Shown piece after piece: positions 43,769 through 52,499 of a stretch of 64,000 nt of DNA. The stretch's first letter is position 1, and every line of letters begins with the position of its first letter. The notes beneath the pieces were generated by a model. It saw only the letters and a list, made by a program, of their open reading frames with translations. It made no database searches and was not told the origin of the DNA. This DNA is from CAKZNE01 sp963976435 (GTDB taxonomy: Bacteria; Bacteroidota; Bacteroidia; Flavobacteriales; Schleiferiaceae): assembly GCA_963976435.1 (NCBI GenBank), contig CAXBKQ010000020.1, positions 5,787 through 69,786 of the forward strand, read 5' to 3'. A program made the translations under genes and the position numbers.

Positions 43769-44389
43769 ATGAAAGGTAAGTGCTTAATTCTTATTAGCCT
43801 TGTTTTTTTGGGGATGAACTCCTGTAAAAACAAAGGCACCAAGCCGCTTTTACCCTATTTTCTAGGTGAAGAGCTAAATGAAGTATGGATATTACCACAG
43901 CAAGAAAAAAAGGCTTTTGTAAAATTTCCAAATTTCACACTAAAGGACCAATTTGATGTAGAAATAAAAAGCAAACACCTTAGCAATAAGGCCTTTGTAG
44001 TGAATTTTTTTTACGGAGATTGTGAAAGAACCTGTAATCAAGCGATGAAGGCTATGGATAGTTTGCAAAACCGTTTGTTTGACGACGAGGTTTTATTTCT
44101 TTCCATTAGTATTGAGGCCGATAAAGACAGTTTAATAACACTCCAAACTTTAAGTGAAAAGTTTAATACCAATCCTGAGAAATGGAGAATCTTAGGAGGC
44201 GACCCTACACAAATCAATTCAATATTAAAGCAAATATTTAATATCAAAATTGAACATCCCAAGGATTTTAAAAACTTTAATTCCCTCTTTTTATTTGATA
44301 AATTTGGTTACCTAAGAGGTATTTACCATCTCAAGAATCAAGTGGCAATTGAGAATTTAATTTTAGATACTCGATTATTTAGACAGTGA
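43769..44389 (+). CDS. SCO1/SenC-like lipoprotein
   Basis: 206 aa lipoprotein, lipobox MNSC (Cys19). The copper-binding C-x3-C is present (DCERTC, Cys85 and Cys89), on a thioredoxin fold (VVNFFYGDCERTC, LSISIEADKDS). The conserved histidine expected 8 residues before FLFD is Asn169 (KNFNSLFLFD), so copper delivery to cytochrome oxidase may be altered or the protein may act in redox. It overlaps the convergent rhomboid gene by 15 bp. Confidence 0.85.
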   Translation: MKGKCLILISLVFLGMNSCKNKGTKPLLPYFLGEELNEVWILPQQEKKAFVKFPNFTLKDQFDVEIKSKHLSNKAFVVNFFYGDCERTCNQAMKAMDSLQNRLFDDEVLFLSISIEADKDSLITLQTLSEKFNTNPEKWRILGGDPTQINSILKQIFNIKIEHPKDFKNFNSLFLFDKFGYLRGIYHLKNQVAIENLILDTRLFRQ

Positions 44390-45223
44390 ATCTAACTTTT
44401 TCTTTTCCTCCTCCGTTAAAGAATCAAAACCTTTTTTGGAAAGTTTATCAAGTAGCATATTGAGCTCCTCCTCTTTTTTTTTCTTTTTGTCTCTATAATA
44501 GTCCTCTACATCATAATATTCAGGCTTAAAATTTTTACTGGGCTTAATTATTTTGAAATTTTGCTTTTTGGCAATGTCAATTCCCATAAACAACAAAAAC
44601 ATATAAATTATTGAAGGAATGGCTACCATGGCAATGGGAAGAGTGTTTTCGAAAATCATCTTAGGTTTAAAATAAATGGCCAATAGCATTCCTGTTAATG
44701 CCCCACCAAGGTGGGCATCATGACCAATATTATCCCTTTTATTTTTCATTCCAAAAATAGAATATGCAATAAAGCCTAGAGCGAAAGCCCATCCTGGCAT
44801 AGGAATAATAAAAAACAGTCCAAGCATCATACCTGGATCTAATACAATTGCTGCAAAAATAACCCCACTTACCGCTCCAGAAGCCCCTACTGCCCTGTAA
44901 TGTGGATTGTCTTTATTCATCCAAAGAGATAAAAAACTTCCGCCCAGTAAACTAATAATATAAATAAGTAAAAAGCTAATGGATCCTAAGATGCTTTCTA
45001 CAATTCCAGCGAAAAAGTAAAAGGAAAGCATATTAAACAAAAGGTGGTTAAAATCTGCATGTATAAAACCAGAACTTAATAATCTCTTATAATCCTTACG
45101 GGCAAGAATCTCAGCAATATTAAAACTCAAAGAATCAAACAAGCTTCGGTTCTTAAAAGAAGATAGGCTCACAAGAACCGTAATTATAAGAATACAAATA
45201 CCTACTACACCTATGCTAAGCAT
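44375..45223 (-). CDS. rhomboid-family intramembrane serine protease
   Basis: 282 aa, about six transmembrane segments. Catalytic GASG at residues 113-116 (Ser115) and HDAHLGG with His171; HADFNHLLFNMLSF matches the N-terminal rhomboid motif. Cleaves membrane proteins within the bilayer. The C-terminal tail is highly charged (KKKKEEELNMLLDKLSKKG...). A TATTTTTG box lies 21 nt upstream. Confidence 0.94.
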   Translation of the reverse strand: MLSIGVVGICILIITVLVSLSSFKNRSLFDSLSFNIAEILARKDYKRLLSSGFIHADFNHLLFNMLSFYFFAGIVESILGSISFLLIYIISLLGGSFLSLWMNKDNPHYRAVGASGAVSGVIFAAIVLDPGMMLGLFFIIPMPGWAFALGFIAYSIFGMKNKRDNIGHDAHLGGALTGMLLAIYFKPKMIFENTLPIAMVAIPSIIYMFLLFMGIDIAKKQNFKIIKPSKNFKPEYYDVEDYYRDKKKKKEEELNMLLDKLSKKGFDSLTEEEKKKLDSLSK

Positions 45224-45244
45224 GGAAAATTTTTAATTATTAGC

Positions 45245-45252
45245 CAAAAATA
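45245..45252 (-). promoter_or_regulatory. -7 promoter element for rhomboid gene
   Basis: TATTTTTG on the minus strand, 21 nt before the ATG at 45223. Confidence 0.45.
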
Positions 45253-45293
45253 GTTAGACAAGTTTATCTTTACCCTGTCGGGAATAAAAAATA

Positions 45294-45875
45294 TTGCAAT
45301 TGACCGAAGAAGAACTCATTGAAGGCCTAATAAATAAATCCGAAAAGGCCTTTAAACAAGCATTCAAAGATTATTCATCCATGATTTTGAACATCTCCCT
45401 AGGCTTTCTCCAAAACCAAGAGGAGGCTGAGGATATGGTTCAGGAGGTAATGATTGAACTTCTAAAATCCATTTCAAAATTTAAAGGAGAGTCTAGCCTT
45501 AAAACTTGGATTTATAGATTAACCATTAGCAAATGTTTAGATAGCATTCGTGCCAAAAAGAGATTGAAGCGTGGTTCAATGTTTTCTTTCATTAGTTTCA
45601 AAAATGAAGAAAGCTGGATGCATCAACCGGATTTCAGTCATCCAGGAGTAATATTAGAGAATAAAGAAAGGGCTGTTGTACTCTTCAAGGCCATTGATCA
45701 ATTGTCCGAAAATCAAAAAATTGCTTTTACTTTAAATAAGCTGGAAGGACTTTCCTATAAAGAAATTGCAGAGCTTATGGAGTCTAGTGTGGCCTCTGTA
45801 GAATCTTTAATTCACAGAGCCAAAAAAAAGCTTCAAACATTATTAAGAGATTTTTATGAATCCGATCGCAAGTAA
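45294..45875 (+). CDS. ECF-type sigma-70 factor
   Basis: 193 aa sigma factor with region 2 (LGFLQNQEEAEDMVQEVMIELLK) and region 4 (FTLNKLEGLSYKEIAELMESSVASVESLIHRAKKKL). The frame opens with TTG at 45294 (a second TTG at 45300); an in-frame TAA sits at 45285-45287 and the first ATG is about residue 30, inside region 2, so a TTG start is required. Followed by a membrane protein and a CnrX-like periplasmic sensor, as in the CnrYXH metal-response system. Confidence 0.93.
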   Translation: MQLTEEELIEGLINKSEKAFKQAFKDYSSMILNISLGFLQNQEEAEDMVQEVMIELLKSISKFKGESSLKTWIYRLTISKCLDSIRAKKRLKRGSMFSFISFKNEESWMHQPDFSHPGVILENKERAVVLFKAIDQLSENQKIAFTLNKLEGLSYKEIAELMESSVASVESLIHRAKKKLQTLLRDFYESDRK

Positions 45876-45904
45876 TTTTATTAAAGGTCGTCAAAGAACT
45901 ATCT

Positions 45905-46204
45905 ATGGAAAATATTGAAGAAAATATCCAAAAGACATTAAACAGTTTAGATTCTGTAGAGAAACCAAGTTTAAGTCCATTAATGGCCGATAGAATATGG
46001 AAAATCGCCATCTCTGATTCTAAAATAAGATTAGAAGAAACTTGGGATCTTAGAAAAAAAATGGTTTGGCTCACCGGAATTGCAACTGTAGTGATTTTAA
46101 ATATTGCTTTTTTGAGTTGGAATAGTCTTGAAAACAAAAAAACCAATTCTAGCAATGAGATGAGTTTAACAAGTTTATACTTTGATTCTGAAATAGATTA
46201 TTAA
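45905..46204 (+). CDS. probable membrane anti-sigma protein
   Basis: 99 aa. A cytosolic N-terminal part of about 50 residues (acidic, SVEKPSLSPLMADRIWK) is followed by a single transmembrane segment (WLTGIATVVILNIAFLSW) and a short Ser/Asn-rich tail. Placement between an ECF sigma factor and a CnrX-like sensor suggests an anti-sigma factor analogous to CnrY, though sequence homology cannot be claimed. Not recognised otherwise. Confidence 0.75.
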   Translation: MENIEENIQKTLNSLDSVEKPSLSPLMADRIWKIAISDSKIRLEETWDLRKKMVWLTGIATVVILNIAFLSWNSLENKKTNSSNEMSLTSLYFDSEIDY

Positions 46205-46205
46205 T

Positions 46206-46718
46206 ATGAGTTTGAAGGAAACTAAATTTCTAAAAATAGCTGTTATAGTACTGATTCTATTAAATATAGGCTTGATGTCCAACCAATGGCTAATGGTTAA
46301 AAATCAAGGTGCTAAGGAAATCAGACCCCATAATCCCTTGACTAAGGAGATGAATTTGAGTGAGGAGCAAGAAAAAAGCTTCCATAACTTGAGGATGGAA
46401 CATGAGGAGAGAATTGAGGAATTAAAAATTGAAATTGCAGAAACGCGAAGGGAGTTTTTTAGATTATTAAAGGAAGAAAATTCTAAAAATTCCAAAGAAT
46501 ACCAAGCCACAAAAAAGAAATTGGGTGAATTGCAAGAACAAGAAATGGATTTTCTGTTTCAGCATTTTAAGGAGGTAAGAGAAATTTGCAGTAGCGAAGA
46601 ACAAAAAGAAAAATTTGATTTAATAATTGGAAGAAGCATTCCTCGTCCGAATGTTGGGCCATTGAGAGGACAGCATCGTCCTCCACATGAAAATCGCCCT
46701 CCACCAAGGCCACACTAA
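46206..46718 (+). CDS. CnrX/Spy-like periplasmic metal-sensor protein
   Basis: 170 aa: N-terminal signal/anchor (LKIAVIVLILLNIGLMS), a long helical domain (LSEEQEKSFHNLRMEHEERIEELKIEIAE..., LGELQEQEMDFLFQHFKEVREICSSEE) like the CnrX/ZraP/Spy family, and a His/Pro-rich tail (QHRPPHENRPPPRPH) suited to metal binding. One base after the preceding gene. Likely senses metal in the periplasm and controls the sigma factor; the metal (Ni, Co, Cu, Zn) is unknown. Confidence 0.85.
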   Translation: MSLKETKFLKIAVIVLILLNIGLMSNQWLMVKNQGAKEIRPHNPLTKEMNLSEEQEKSFHNLRMEHEERIEELKIEIAETRREFFRLLKEENSKNSKEYQATKKKLGELQEQEMDFLFQHFKEVREICSSEEQKEKFDLIIGRSIPRPNVGPLRGQHRPPHENRPPPRPH

Positions 46719-46779
46719 AAATATGATAAAAAACTACGCTTGAAAGATTCATTTTTTATTAACCTAAAATTTAAGGACT

Positions 46780-47922
46780 ATGCGTAGATTATGTTTTTGT
46801 GCTATGGCAATTGTGCTATTAGGATCTTGAAATAAGGCTCAGCAATCGGATGATGAGATTAATCTTTTAATCATCAATTCCGAACAAATAACTTTACCCG
46901 AAATTTCCTTTAATTATGAGGTTCAAAATATTCCGAACTATTTATTAAATGCTAGGCTAAACCGAGCTGATAATACCCCTGCACATAATCCTATTGATAA
47001 TGAAGGTGCCACTCTGGGTCGTGTTCTTTTTTATGATAAAATCTTGAGCTTAAATAAAACAATATCCTGCTCTAGTTGCCATTCACCGAGTTCAGGATTT
47101 TCGGATCCTAAAACATTCAGTCTAGGATTTGAAGGTGAGGAAACCGCCCGCCATTCCATGGCATTAGCCAATGCTCGATTTTATGCCAAAGCAAGATTCT
47201 TTTGGGATGAAAGAGCTTCAAGTTTGGAAGAACAAGCGCTAGAACCCATACAGGATCACATAGAAATGGGTTTGAATTTGGATAGCCTGATTTCAAGAAT
47301 GAATAAAACCGATTACTACCCTCCTCTTTTTAGCAATGCTTTTGGAAATAATGAAATTACAGAAAGTAAAATAGCCCTAAGTTTAGCACAATTTATAAGA
47401 AGTTTAATATCCTTTAATAGTAAATATGATATTGCTAGGTCTAGAGTTGCAAATTCCTCAGTAAATTTTCCTAATTTTACGGATTCGGAAAATAGAGGCA
47501 AATCACTATTTTTTAGTGATCGCTGAGCATGTGGACTTTGCCACGGTACTGATGCCTTTATAGCTCCAGGGCCCCGAAACAACGGACTTGAAGCAATTAG
47601 CACTGACCTTGGTCTTGGTGGGAATAGCGGAAACCCTAGTAATAATGGGGAGTTTAAAGTTGGTTCATTGAAAAATATTGGAATTAGTGCTCCCTATATG
47701 CATGAAGGAAGATTTACCAACCTATTGGATGTTGTAAATCACTATAATGATGGAGTACAAAACCACCCAAATCTTAGTCCACCGCTACGATTAGCAAATG
47801 GACAAATAAGAAGATTGAATTTGACAAATACTGAAAAAAATGATTTGATCGCATTCTTACATACCCTTACGGATGATGTAATGATCAATGATGAAAAGTT
47901 TAGTGATCCCTTCAGTGAATAG
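46780..47922 (+). pseudogene. di-heme cytochrome c peroxidase (MauG/MbnH-like) frame with two in-frame TGA codons
   Basis: A 380-codon frame without frameshifts. N-terminus MRRLCFCAMAIVLLGS, then TGA as codon 17 exactly where the lipobox cysteine should be; first heme motif CSSCH (97-101), FFWDERA, and a second TGA at codon 249, two before the second heme motif CGLCH (251-255). C-terminal KNIGISAPYMHEGRF is typical of the family. TGA is used as an ordinary stop elsewhere here. The simplest explanation is a recently inactivated gene; recoding or sequencing error are alternatives. 61 bp after the CnrX-like gene. No SECIS or sel genes were demonstrated. Confidence 0.85.
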
Positions 47923-48023
47923 GAAAGTCGATTTGGTTTGAAATTTAACCTTTGTTCCCGCATCGGTTAGGTTTTTAAAATCTATTTACTGAATACAATT
48001 TGTTAGTGCAGTTGTATGTGGAG

Positions 48024-48054
48024 AAGCCCCGATACCCATCGGGGCTTTTTTTTT
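48024..48054 (+). terminator. terminator after the cytochrome frame
   Basis: 10-bp stem AAGCCCCGAT / ATCGGGGCTT, loop ACCC, then nine T. It lies about 100 bp after the interrupted cytochrome frame. Confidence 0.85.
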
Positions 48055-48187
48055 GAACCATTTGGAGCTATTTTCCTTGACTGAAATTTACTTAGAGAAG
48101 AATAAAAATATATTTGATTGTAATATCCTTGCAATCATCCTATTATTTAATTCCTCTAAATTTTATTACACAGGCTGGTCCATAATT

Positions 48188-48604
48188 TTAATGCACCATC
48201 CAAAGTTTTTGTTTTTTGGATAATTTGAAATGGTATTCATTTTCGGAAGGATAAAATTGAATATCAATTTCCGCCGAATCTGGGTAGATCTTAAAATTAC
48301 TGATTTCAAGGTAGGTGTCTATTTCTATTTGAAAAAGCACATTGGGATCTAGTATACAGACTTTTTCACCAATTAATTTGGGTTCTATAGTACTTTCTAA
48401 ATATCCGTTTTCAACAAAATAAACTGTGCAATCTAAATATCTTCTTCCCTCAGTATCTGAAATTTTTAATCCTTTAGAAATAAGCTGAACAAGGCAGGAG
48501 GAAATAATATCTTCCTTATCGTTCTCAATATTTACTTCTGAACTTTTAGTATTGCCAAAAATGCCAGCAATGGAAAATATTAGTATTGAAATATATAATT
48601 TCAT
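48188..48604 (-). CDS. hypothetical secreted protein
   Basis: 138 aa from ATG 48604 (MKLYISILIFSIAGIFGN, a signal peptide); an upstream TTG-initiated extension to 48649 is unlikely. No known domain. Two Cys residues (SSCLVQL, LDCTVYF) and a C-terminal beta-rich part. The first gene of a minus-strand run of secreted proteins. Confidence 0.6.
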   Translation of the reverse strand: MKLYISILIFSIAGIFGNTKSSEVNIENDKEDIISSCLVQLISKGLKISDTEGRRYLDCTVYFVENGYLESTIEPKLIGEKVCILDPNVLFQIEIDTYLEISNFKIYPDSAEIDIQFYPSENEYHFKLSKKQKLWMVH

Positions 48605-48681
48605 GAAATTAATTATATCCAAGGTTAAAGAATATAATTGAGTCCTCAAAAAAATAAGCTAGCTCTTTAAACTGAAGCTTA

Positions 48682-49347
48682 CTAATCTTCCTTTATTTTA
48701 TTGCTAAATACAGCATCCAAAAGTTGAAACAGTTGAAAGAATTTTAATTTTTCCTCCTTGCCAGGACTATCCACCATATCTGCCACAAATGGCTCCTTTG
48801 CACAATAGCTCATAATTTTGTTTCCTTGAAATAATAATAAGCAGCTTCTACCTAAGGCAACAAATTTCAGGGTACTGGGATCAGAATTTGGGTCTATTTT
48901 AAATGGAGGTTTTAAAATTTCATCTTTATCCAAATAAATTGCCTTTGAGGCTACTAGAGAATCCAATAGGTCCCAATAAATCTGTCGGTTTTTCCTTTTT
49001 ACTCTATATTTAGATAAGGTCCCTTCCCTTAAGGGTGATGTTTCACAGCTTTTGAACAATCTTACTTTGCCATTTCTATAATAGACTATAAACTTGCTGC
49101 AGCGTTCAGCTTTTAAGCCCTTGATTTCAAAAAACTTAAGGATTAAAGCCTCACTATCCTTAATACCCAAATTTTCATAGCTAGGGTTTGAACCATTTAA
49201 ACTATCGGAAAAAATTATCTCGGGAATTCTAGATTTTTGCGAATAGAGCTTTGTATTGAAAAATACAAGGATGAATAGTAGAAAATAACAGAATAGTTTT
49301 AGGGGGCTTTTGGTCTTAAGATATAGTAGATATGCTGAATTTGTCAT
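48682..49347 (-). CDS. hypothetical secreted protein
   Basis: 221 aa. Signal peptide within residues 15-36 (FCYFLLFILVFFNTKLYSQ). The mature part is mixed alpha/beta with four Cys residues; no domain recognised. Next to another small secreted protein of unknown function. Confidence 0.65.
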   Translation of the reverse strand: MTNSAYLLYLKTKSPLKLFCYFLLFILVFFNTKLYSQKSRIPEIIFSDSLNGSNPSYENLGIKDSEALILKFFEIKGLKAERCSKFIVYYRNGKVRLFKSCETSPLREGTLSKYRVKRKNRQIYWDLLDSLVASKAIYLDKDEILKPPFKIDPNSDPSTLKFVALGRSCLLLFQGNKIMSYCAKEPFVADMVDSPGKEEKLKFFQLFQLLDAVFSNKIKED

Positions 49348-49414
49348 TTGCTATTTGTTTATGGCCTTTAGCGCCTATCAGAAATCCATTTCGAAAAAAG
49401 TATTAATTGGAGCT

Positions 49415-50656
49415 TTACTGATTTTCCATTTCCATGGGCATCTTCACCATATTGACAAATATTATTCCATCAAATAATTGATTTACTGGAAACCTAGGTT
49501 CCGGGTTTTTAATCCAGGTATTAAAATCGCCGTAAAACATTTTTTCCAATTCCTGATTATTTTCATTTAATGTATAAAATCCATAATTAATCCCTAAGCC
49601 ATTCATTTTTGATTCAATACTTTCGGATGGAGGAAGGGGAATCTTTAATTCTTTATAATCCCATTTACAATAGCTTCCCTCATAATAACTGCTTGCAAAA
49701 TGCAGACAATTATCTCCAAACTCTTCATTTAATATTGAACCAGCATTAGGTAATTTTTTAAGTTGAGTAGAATCCAAACTAAATTTTAATAGATCGGTGT
49801 TTTTGGCCATATGTCCATTGTGAAGATGGATCAGGATTTTTTGATTTGGAAAAATCTCCTTGGCTAACCAAATAATATTATCGGCCATACCTTTTTCGCG
49901 ATGGAAAAATCTATCTGGACTATTTAAATCCCCAAATTCCCTTGTCCAAGCATTTTTAGCAAAAACTTCTAGATTATGAATAAACCTCACTTTCCATTTG
50001 GTTTCCTTTCCCTTGGACATTTGATATTGATATTTTAAAGATTTACAGGTCTTAAAAAAGAACGTCTTATCCAAACTTGTATTGGTACTATCTCTATACT
50101 CTTGATTAAATAAGATGTTTAGGATACTTAAAAATCTAGCTTGTTCATGGATACTAATAATATTGCTGTCCAAATCCTTTTTTAAATAGGCCATAAAATC
50201 ATTTCTAGGAAAAATCCGGGGATCAGCACCCAGCATTTGAATGGGGTTTTCACCTTTAGACTCTTGATTTAAATAATTAAAAAAGGCGGAATATTCTTTG
50301 GCCTTTGCTTGTGGCCAATACATTCCTTTTCGATAGCTTTCTGCATTAGGCAAAACTTTTAGCCCTTCATTGACTCTATAGAATTCAAAAAAGCAATATT
50401 CTTGTATTATTATATTAAATCCCAAGTCTTCATGGAAAAACTGGCTTAAGAGCTTAAAATTTTCATAGTGGCTGCCTATACCATGCTCTTGTTCTCCAAT
50501 AATTACTATTCTAGTATCTCCTATATAATCCTTAAGCTTTTGAAAACCCTCACTTTTTAAAGCATCCTCATTAAACTCTCCAAAATCCAAAATTTGAGAT
50601 TGTAATTTCTCTAGGCTTAAGCTAAAAACCAAAATCAATAGAAGATACTTTTTCAT
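49415..50656 (-). CDS. secreted erythromycin-esterase-like protein
   Basis: 413 aa with signal peptide ending LEKLQSQ. The Ere fold is recognisable: IVIIGEQEHGIGSHYENFKLL (catalytic His), QEYCFFEFYRVN, and HLHNGHMAKN (second His). Members hydrolyse macrolide lactones or act on other substrates; the signal peptide suggests an extracytoplasmic enzyme, not a classical cytosolic resistance esterase. Located next to an aminoglycoside-phosphotransferase-like gene; functional link is speculation. Confidence 0.85.
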   Translation of the reverse strand: MKKYLLLILVFSLSLEKLQSQILDFGEFNEDALKSEGFQKLKDYIGDTRIVIIGEQEHGIGSHYENFKLLSQFFHEDLGFNIIIQEYCFFEFYRVNEGLKVLPNAESYRKGMYWPQAKAKEYSAFFNYLNQESKGENPIQMLGADPRIFPRNDFMAYLKKDLDSNIISIHEQARFLSILNILFNQEYRDSTNTSLDKTFFFKTCKSLKYQYQMSKGKETKWKVRFIHNLEVFAKNAWTREFGDLNSPDRFFHREKGMADNIIWLAKEIFPNQKILIHLHNGHMAKNTDLLKFSLDSTQLKKLPNAGSILNEEFGDNCLHFASSYYEGSYCKWDYKELKIPLPPSESIESKMNGLGINYGFYTLNENNQELEKMFYGDFNTWIKNPEPRFPVNQLFDGIIFVNMVKMPMEMENQ

Positions 50657-50718
50657 TTGGGGAATTTATAATGGTATGGCTTTTACTGCCGATAATGAAA
50701 TGTTAAAATTATATGCTA

Positions 50719-51606
50719 TTAAATCCTAGGTTCATTGGCAAGATTCTCAAATATCCTCTCCCCAATTCTAGCATGCCGAGGATTGGAGTTCATACCGGTA
50801 TCAAGAAGTACAATCGCAAAATATATGGCCCATCCAATTGACCTTTTAATTAAGCTAGTGTCTGCACCATAAATGGCTAAGGCTTTATTTCTAACGGTAT
50901 TATTTTCAAAAAGCATCCATAAACTGGCAAGATCAGTAGCAGGATCACCAAAACAAACATCTCCCCAATCTATTATTGCCTTTAATTTTTCATTTTCCAC
51001 CACGATATTGCGAGAGTGTAAATCACCATGAATAAGGCATTTTAGCTCTTGTGAATCTTCCTCTAATGCCAAATTCCAAAGCCTTTCTATAGATGAGTTG
51101 AAAAAGTTTGTGGCCTTCTTTAAACGTTCAATTCTAGGGGAAAGGGCCTCTACTTTTTCGGATAAGGGACAAGAACGATGTGGGTTGGACGGTGGGTCCT
51201 CCATTTTTATTCCATGTAATACCTTTAAAAAATAAGCTAGAGATTGAGATTCTTCATCTCCCAATTTCGAAAGATCCGCTGTTTCTCCTTCAAACCATGG
51301 CGAAATTGTCCACTTCCATGGGTATTCCTTATCAGCATTACCAATAAATTGAGGAACTGGAATAGCTATAGGTAATTTAGGGCCCAATCTTTTAAGGAAT
51401 TTTATTTCATTCTTTATCAATTCAGCGGCTACTTGTCTCCTTGGTAATCTGATCAAATATTGAGAGCCTAATTTATAATTCACATTATCCCATCCTTCAT
51501 CCACAAAACTCAATTCTAGTTCTGACAATTCTGGGAATTGGCTGGAAATTAAATTTTTCAGCAAATTTTTATCAATGACCAGCTCAGCAGGTGGATCCTG
51601 ATTCAT
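50719..51606 (-). CDS. aminoglycoside phosphotransferase family protein
   Basis: 295 aa kinase-fold protein. Catalytic loop HGDLHSRN (193-200) and metal-binding DWGD (213-216) are intact, with NYKLGSQYLIRLPRR as the ATP-side strand. Such proteins phosphorylate aminoglycosides, macrolides or small metabolites. No mobile-element features surround it, so it may be an intrinsic housekeeping kinase. 62 bp upstream of the Ere-like gene in the same direction. Confidence 0.87.
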   Translation of the reverse strand: MNQDPPAELVIDKNLLKNLISSQFPELSELELSFVDEGWDNVNYKLGSQYLIRLPRRQVAAELIKNEIKFLKRLGPKLPIAIPVPQFIGNADKEYPWKWTISPWFEGETADLSKLGDEESQSLAYFLKVLHGIKMEDPPSNPHRSCPLSEKVEALSPRIERLKKATNFFNSSIERLWNLALEEDSQELKCLIHGDLHSRNIVVENEKLKAIIDWGDVCFGDPATDLASLWMLFENNTVRNKALAIYGADTSLIKRSIGWAIYFAIVLLDTGMNSNPRHARIGERIFENLANEPRI

Positions 51607-51660
51607 TTTACTAATATTTTAAATTAAAAAGACTGAATAAAAAATGGGCTTAATTGGGTT

Positions 51661-52431
51661 TTACTTCCGCCAATCAAACCTCCAAGACATTCCGAAGTCA
51701 TAGAAAAAATCCGAAGCAGAATTCACATCGAAGTAGCCTGCTGAAATATCCAGTTGAAAATCCTTATTCACCAGATATCCTATACCCGTATCAAAATGAA
51801 AATACAAGGGGTCAAAAGATCCAAACACTTCAACGAATGTTGACCACTTTTTAGATAAAGAAATTGAAGTATTGATAACATATCCAAAATCTGGATTAGA
51901 ATCAAAACCGTCGAAATGTAAAATCCAATTTGTCGTAAGATTTAAATAATCGGTGATTTTGTTCCCTGTGGAAAGGATAAATCTTGATCCAATATCATTG
52001 GTTCTAAAGGATTCACTTTGCAATTTTAGAAAAGCCCTGTATTGTAGGCCTAGAGTTGGCAGTAAACCATCATTGCTTGTAAAATTATATCGAGCCCCAA
52101 ATTGAGTAGCACTTATTCCTCCTATGCTAGATTGACTGCCATTAATATCAGTTCTTCTGCTTGACCAATTGATTACAGAACTTAATTCAAAGTGTTCACT
52201 TATTCCTAACCTCAATACTGTGTTTTGACTTAAAACCTTTCTTTCTGAAATACCTAGTCCTGGAATTCTTAGGTAGGTATTATTAAAACCAGTTTGCATT
52301 TGAAAAACATTCTTCCCAAGAGTAAAGGCTCCAATGGCCTGACCTGGTCTGGCTGTTCTAATATTATCACCATATTGGGCTATTGCAAAAAAGGGAATGA
52401 AAAAAAATACCAGTAAACTTTGGATCTTCAA
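51661..52431 (-). CDS. outer-membrane transporter-like protein (phenol/MetA degradation type)
   Basis: 256 aa with signal peptide MKIQSLLVFFFIPFFAIAQ. The mature region is beta-barrel-like with many aromatic residues (FGARYNFTSNDGLLPTLGLQYRA) and resembles the 'transporter' family of Bacteroidota. The frame begins at TTG 52431 with no in-frame ATG before the signal peptide. Function uncertain. Confidence 0.78.
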   Translation of the reverse strand: MKIQSLLVFFFIPFFAIAQYGDNIRTARPGQAIGAFTLGKNVFQMQTGFNNTYLRIPGLGISERKVLSQNTVLRLGISEHFELSSVINWSSRRTDINGSQSSIGGISATQFGARYNFTSNDGLLPTLGLQYRAFLKLQSESFRTNDIGSRFILSTGNKITDYLNLTTNWILHFDGFDSNPDFGYVINTSISLSKKWSTFVEVFGSFDPLYFHFDTGIGYLVNKDFQLDISAGYFDVNSASDFFYDFGMSWRFDWRK

Positions 52432-52499
52432 GTTGGCAAATTGGATTTGTAAAAACTAAAAATAGAAGAATAATTTAAAATCCAATAAAATTAACTCCT

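Noticed and set aside
47044..47526. Separate cytochrome gene between the two TGA codons
   Set aside because: It is the middle of one continuous 380-codon frame (46780-47922); the apparent start is an internal TTG codon.
47521..47560. Possible SECIS element after the second TGA
   Set aside because: The GTGG/CCAC hairpin is only 4 bp, too close to the TGA, and arises from the heme-motif codons TGT...TGCCAC; it does not support selenocysteine by itself.
47668..47922. Separate small cytochrome-like gene
   Set aside because: In frame with, and the C-terminal part of, the same interrupted peroxidase.
49415..51606. Acquired antibiotic-resistance island
   Set aside because: No IS, integron or composition change was seen around the Ere-like and APH-like genes.
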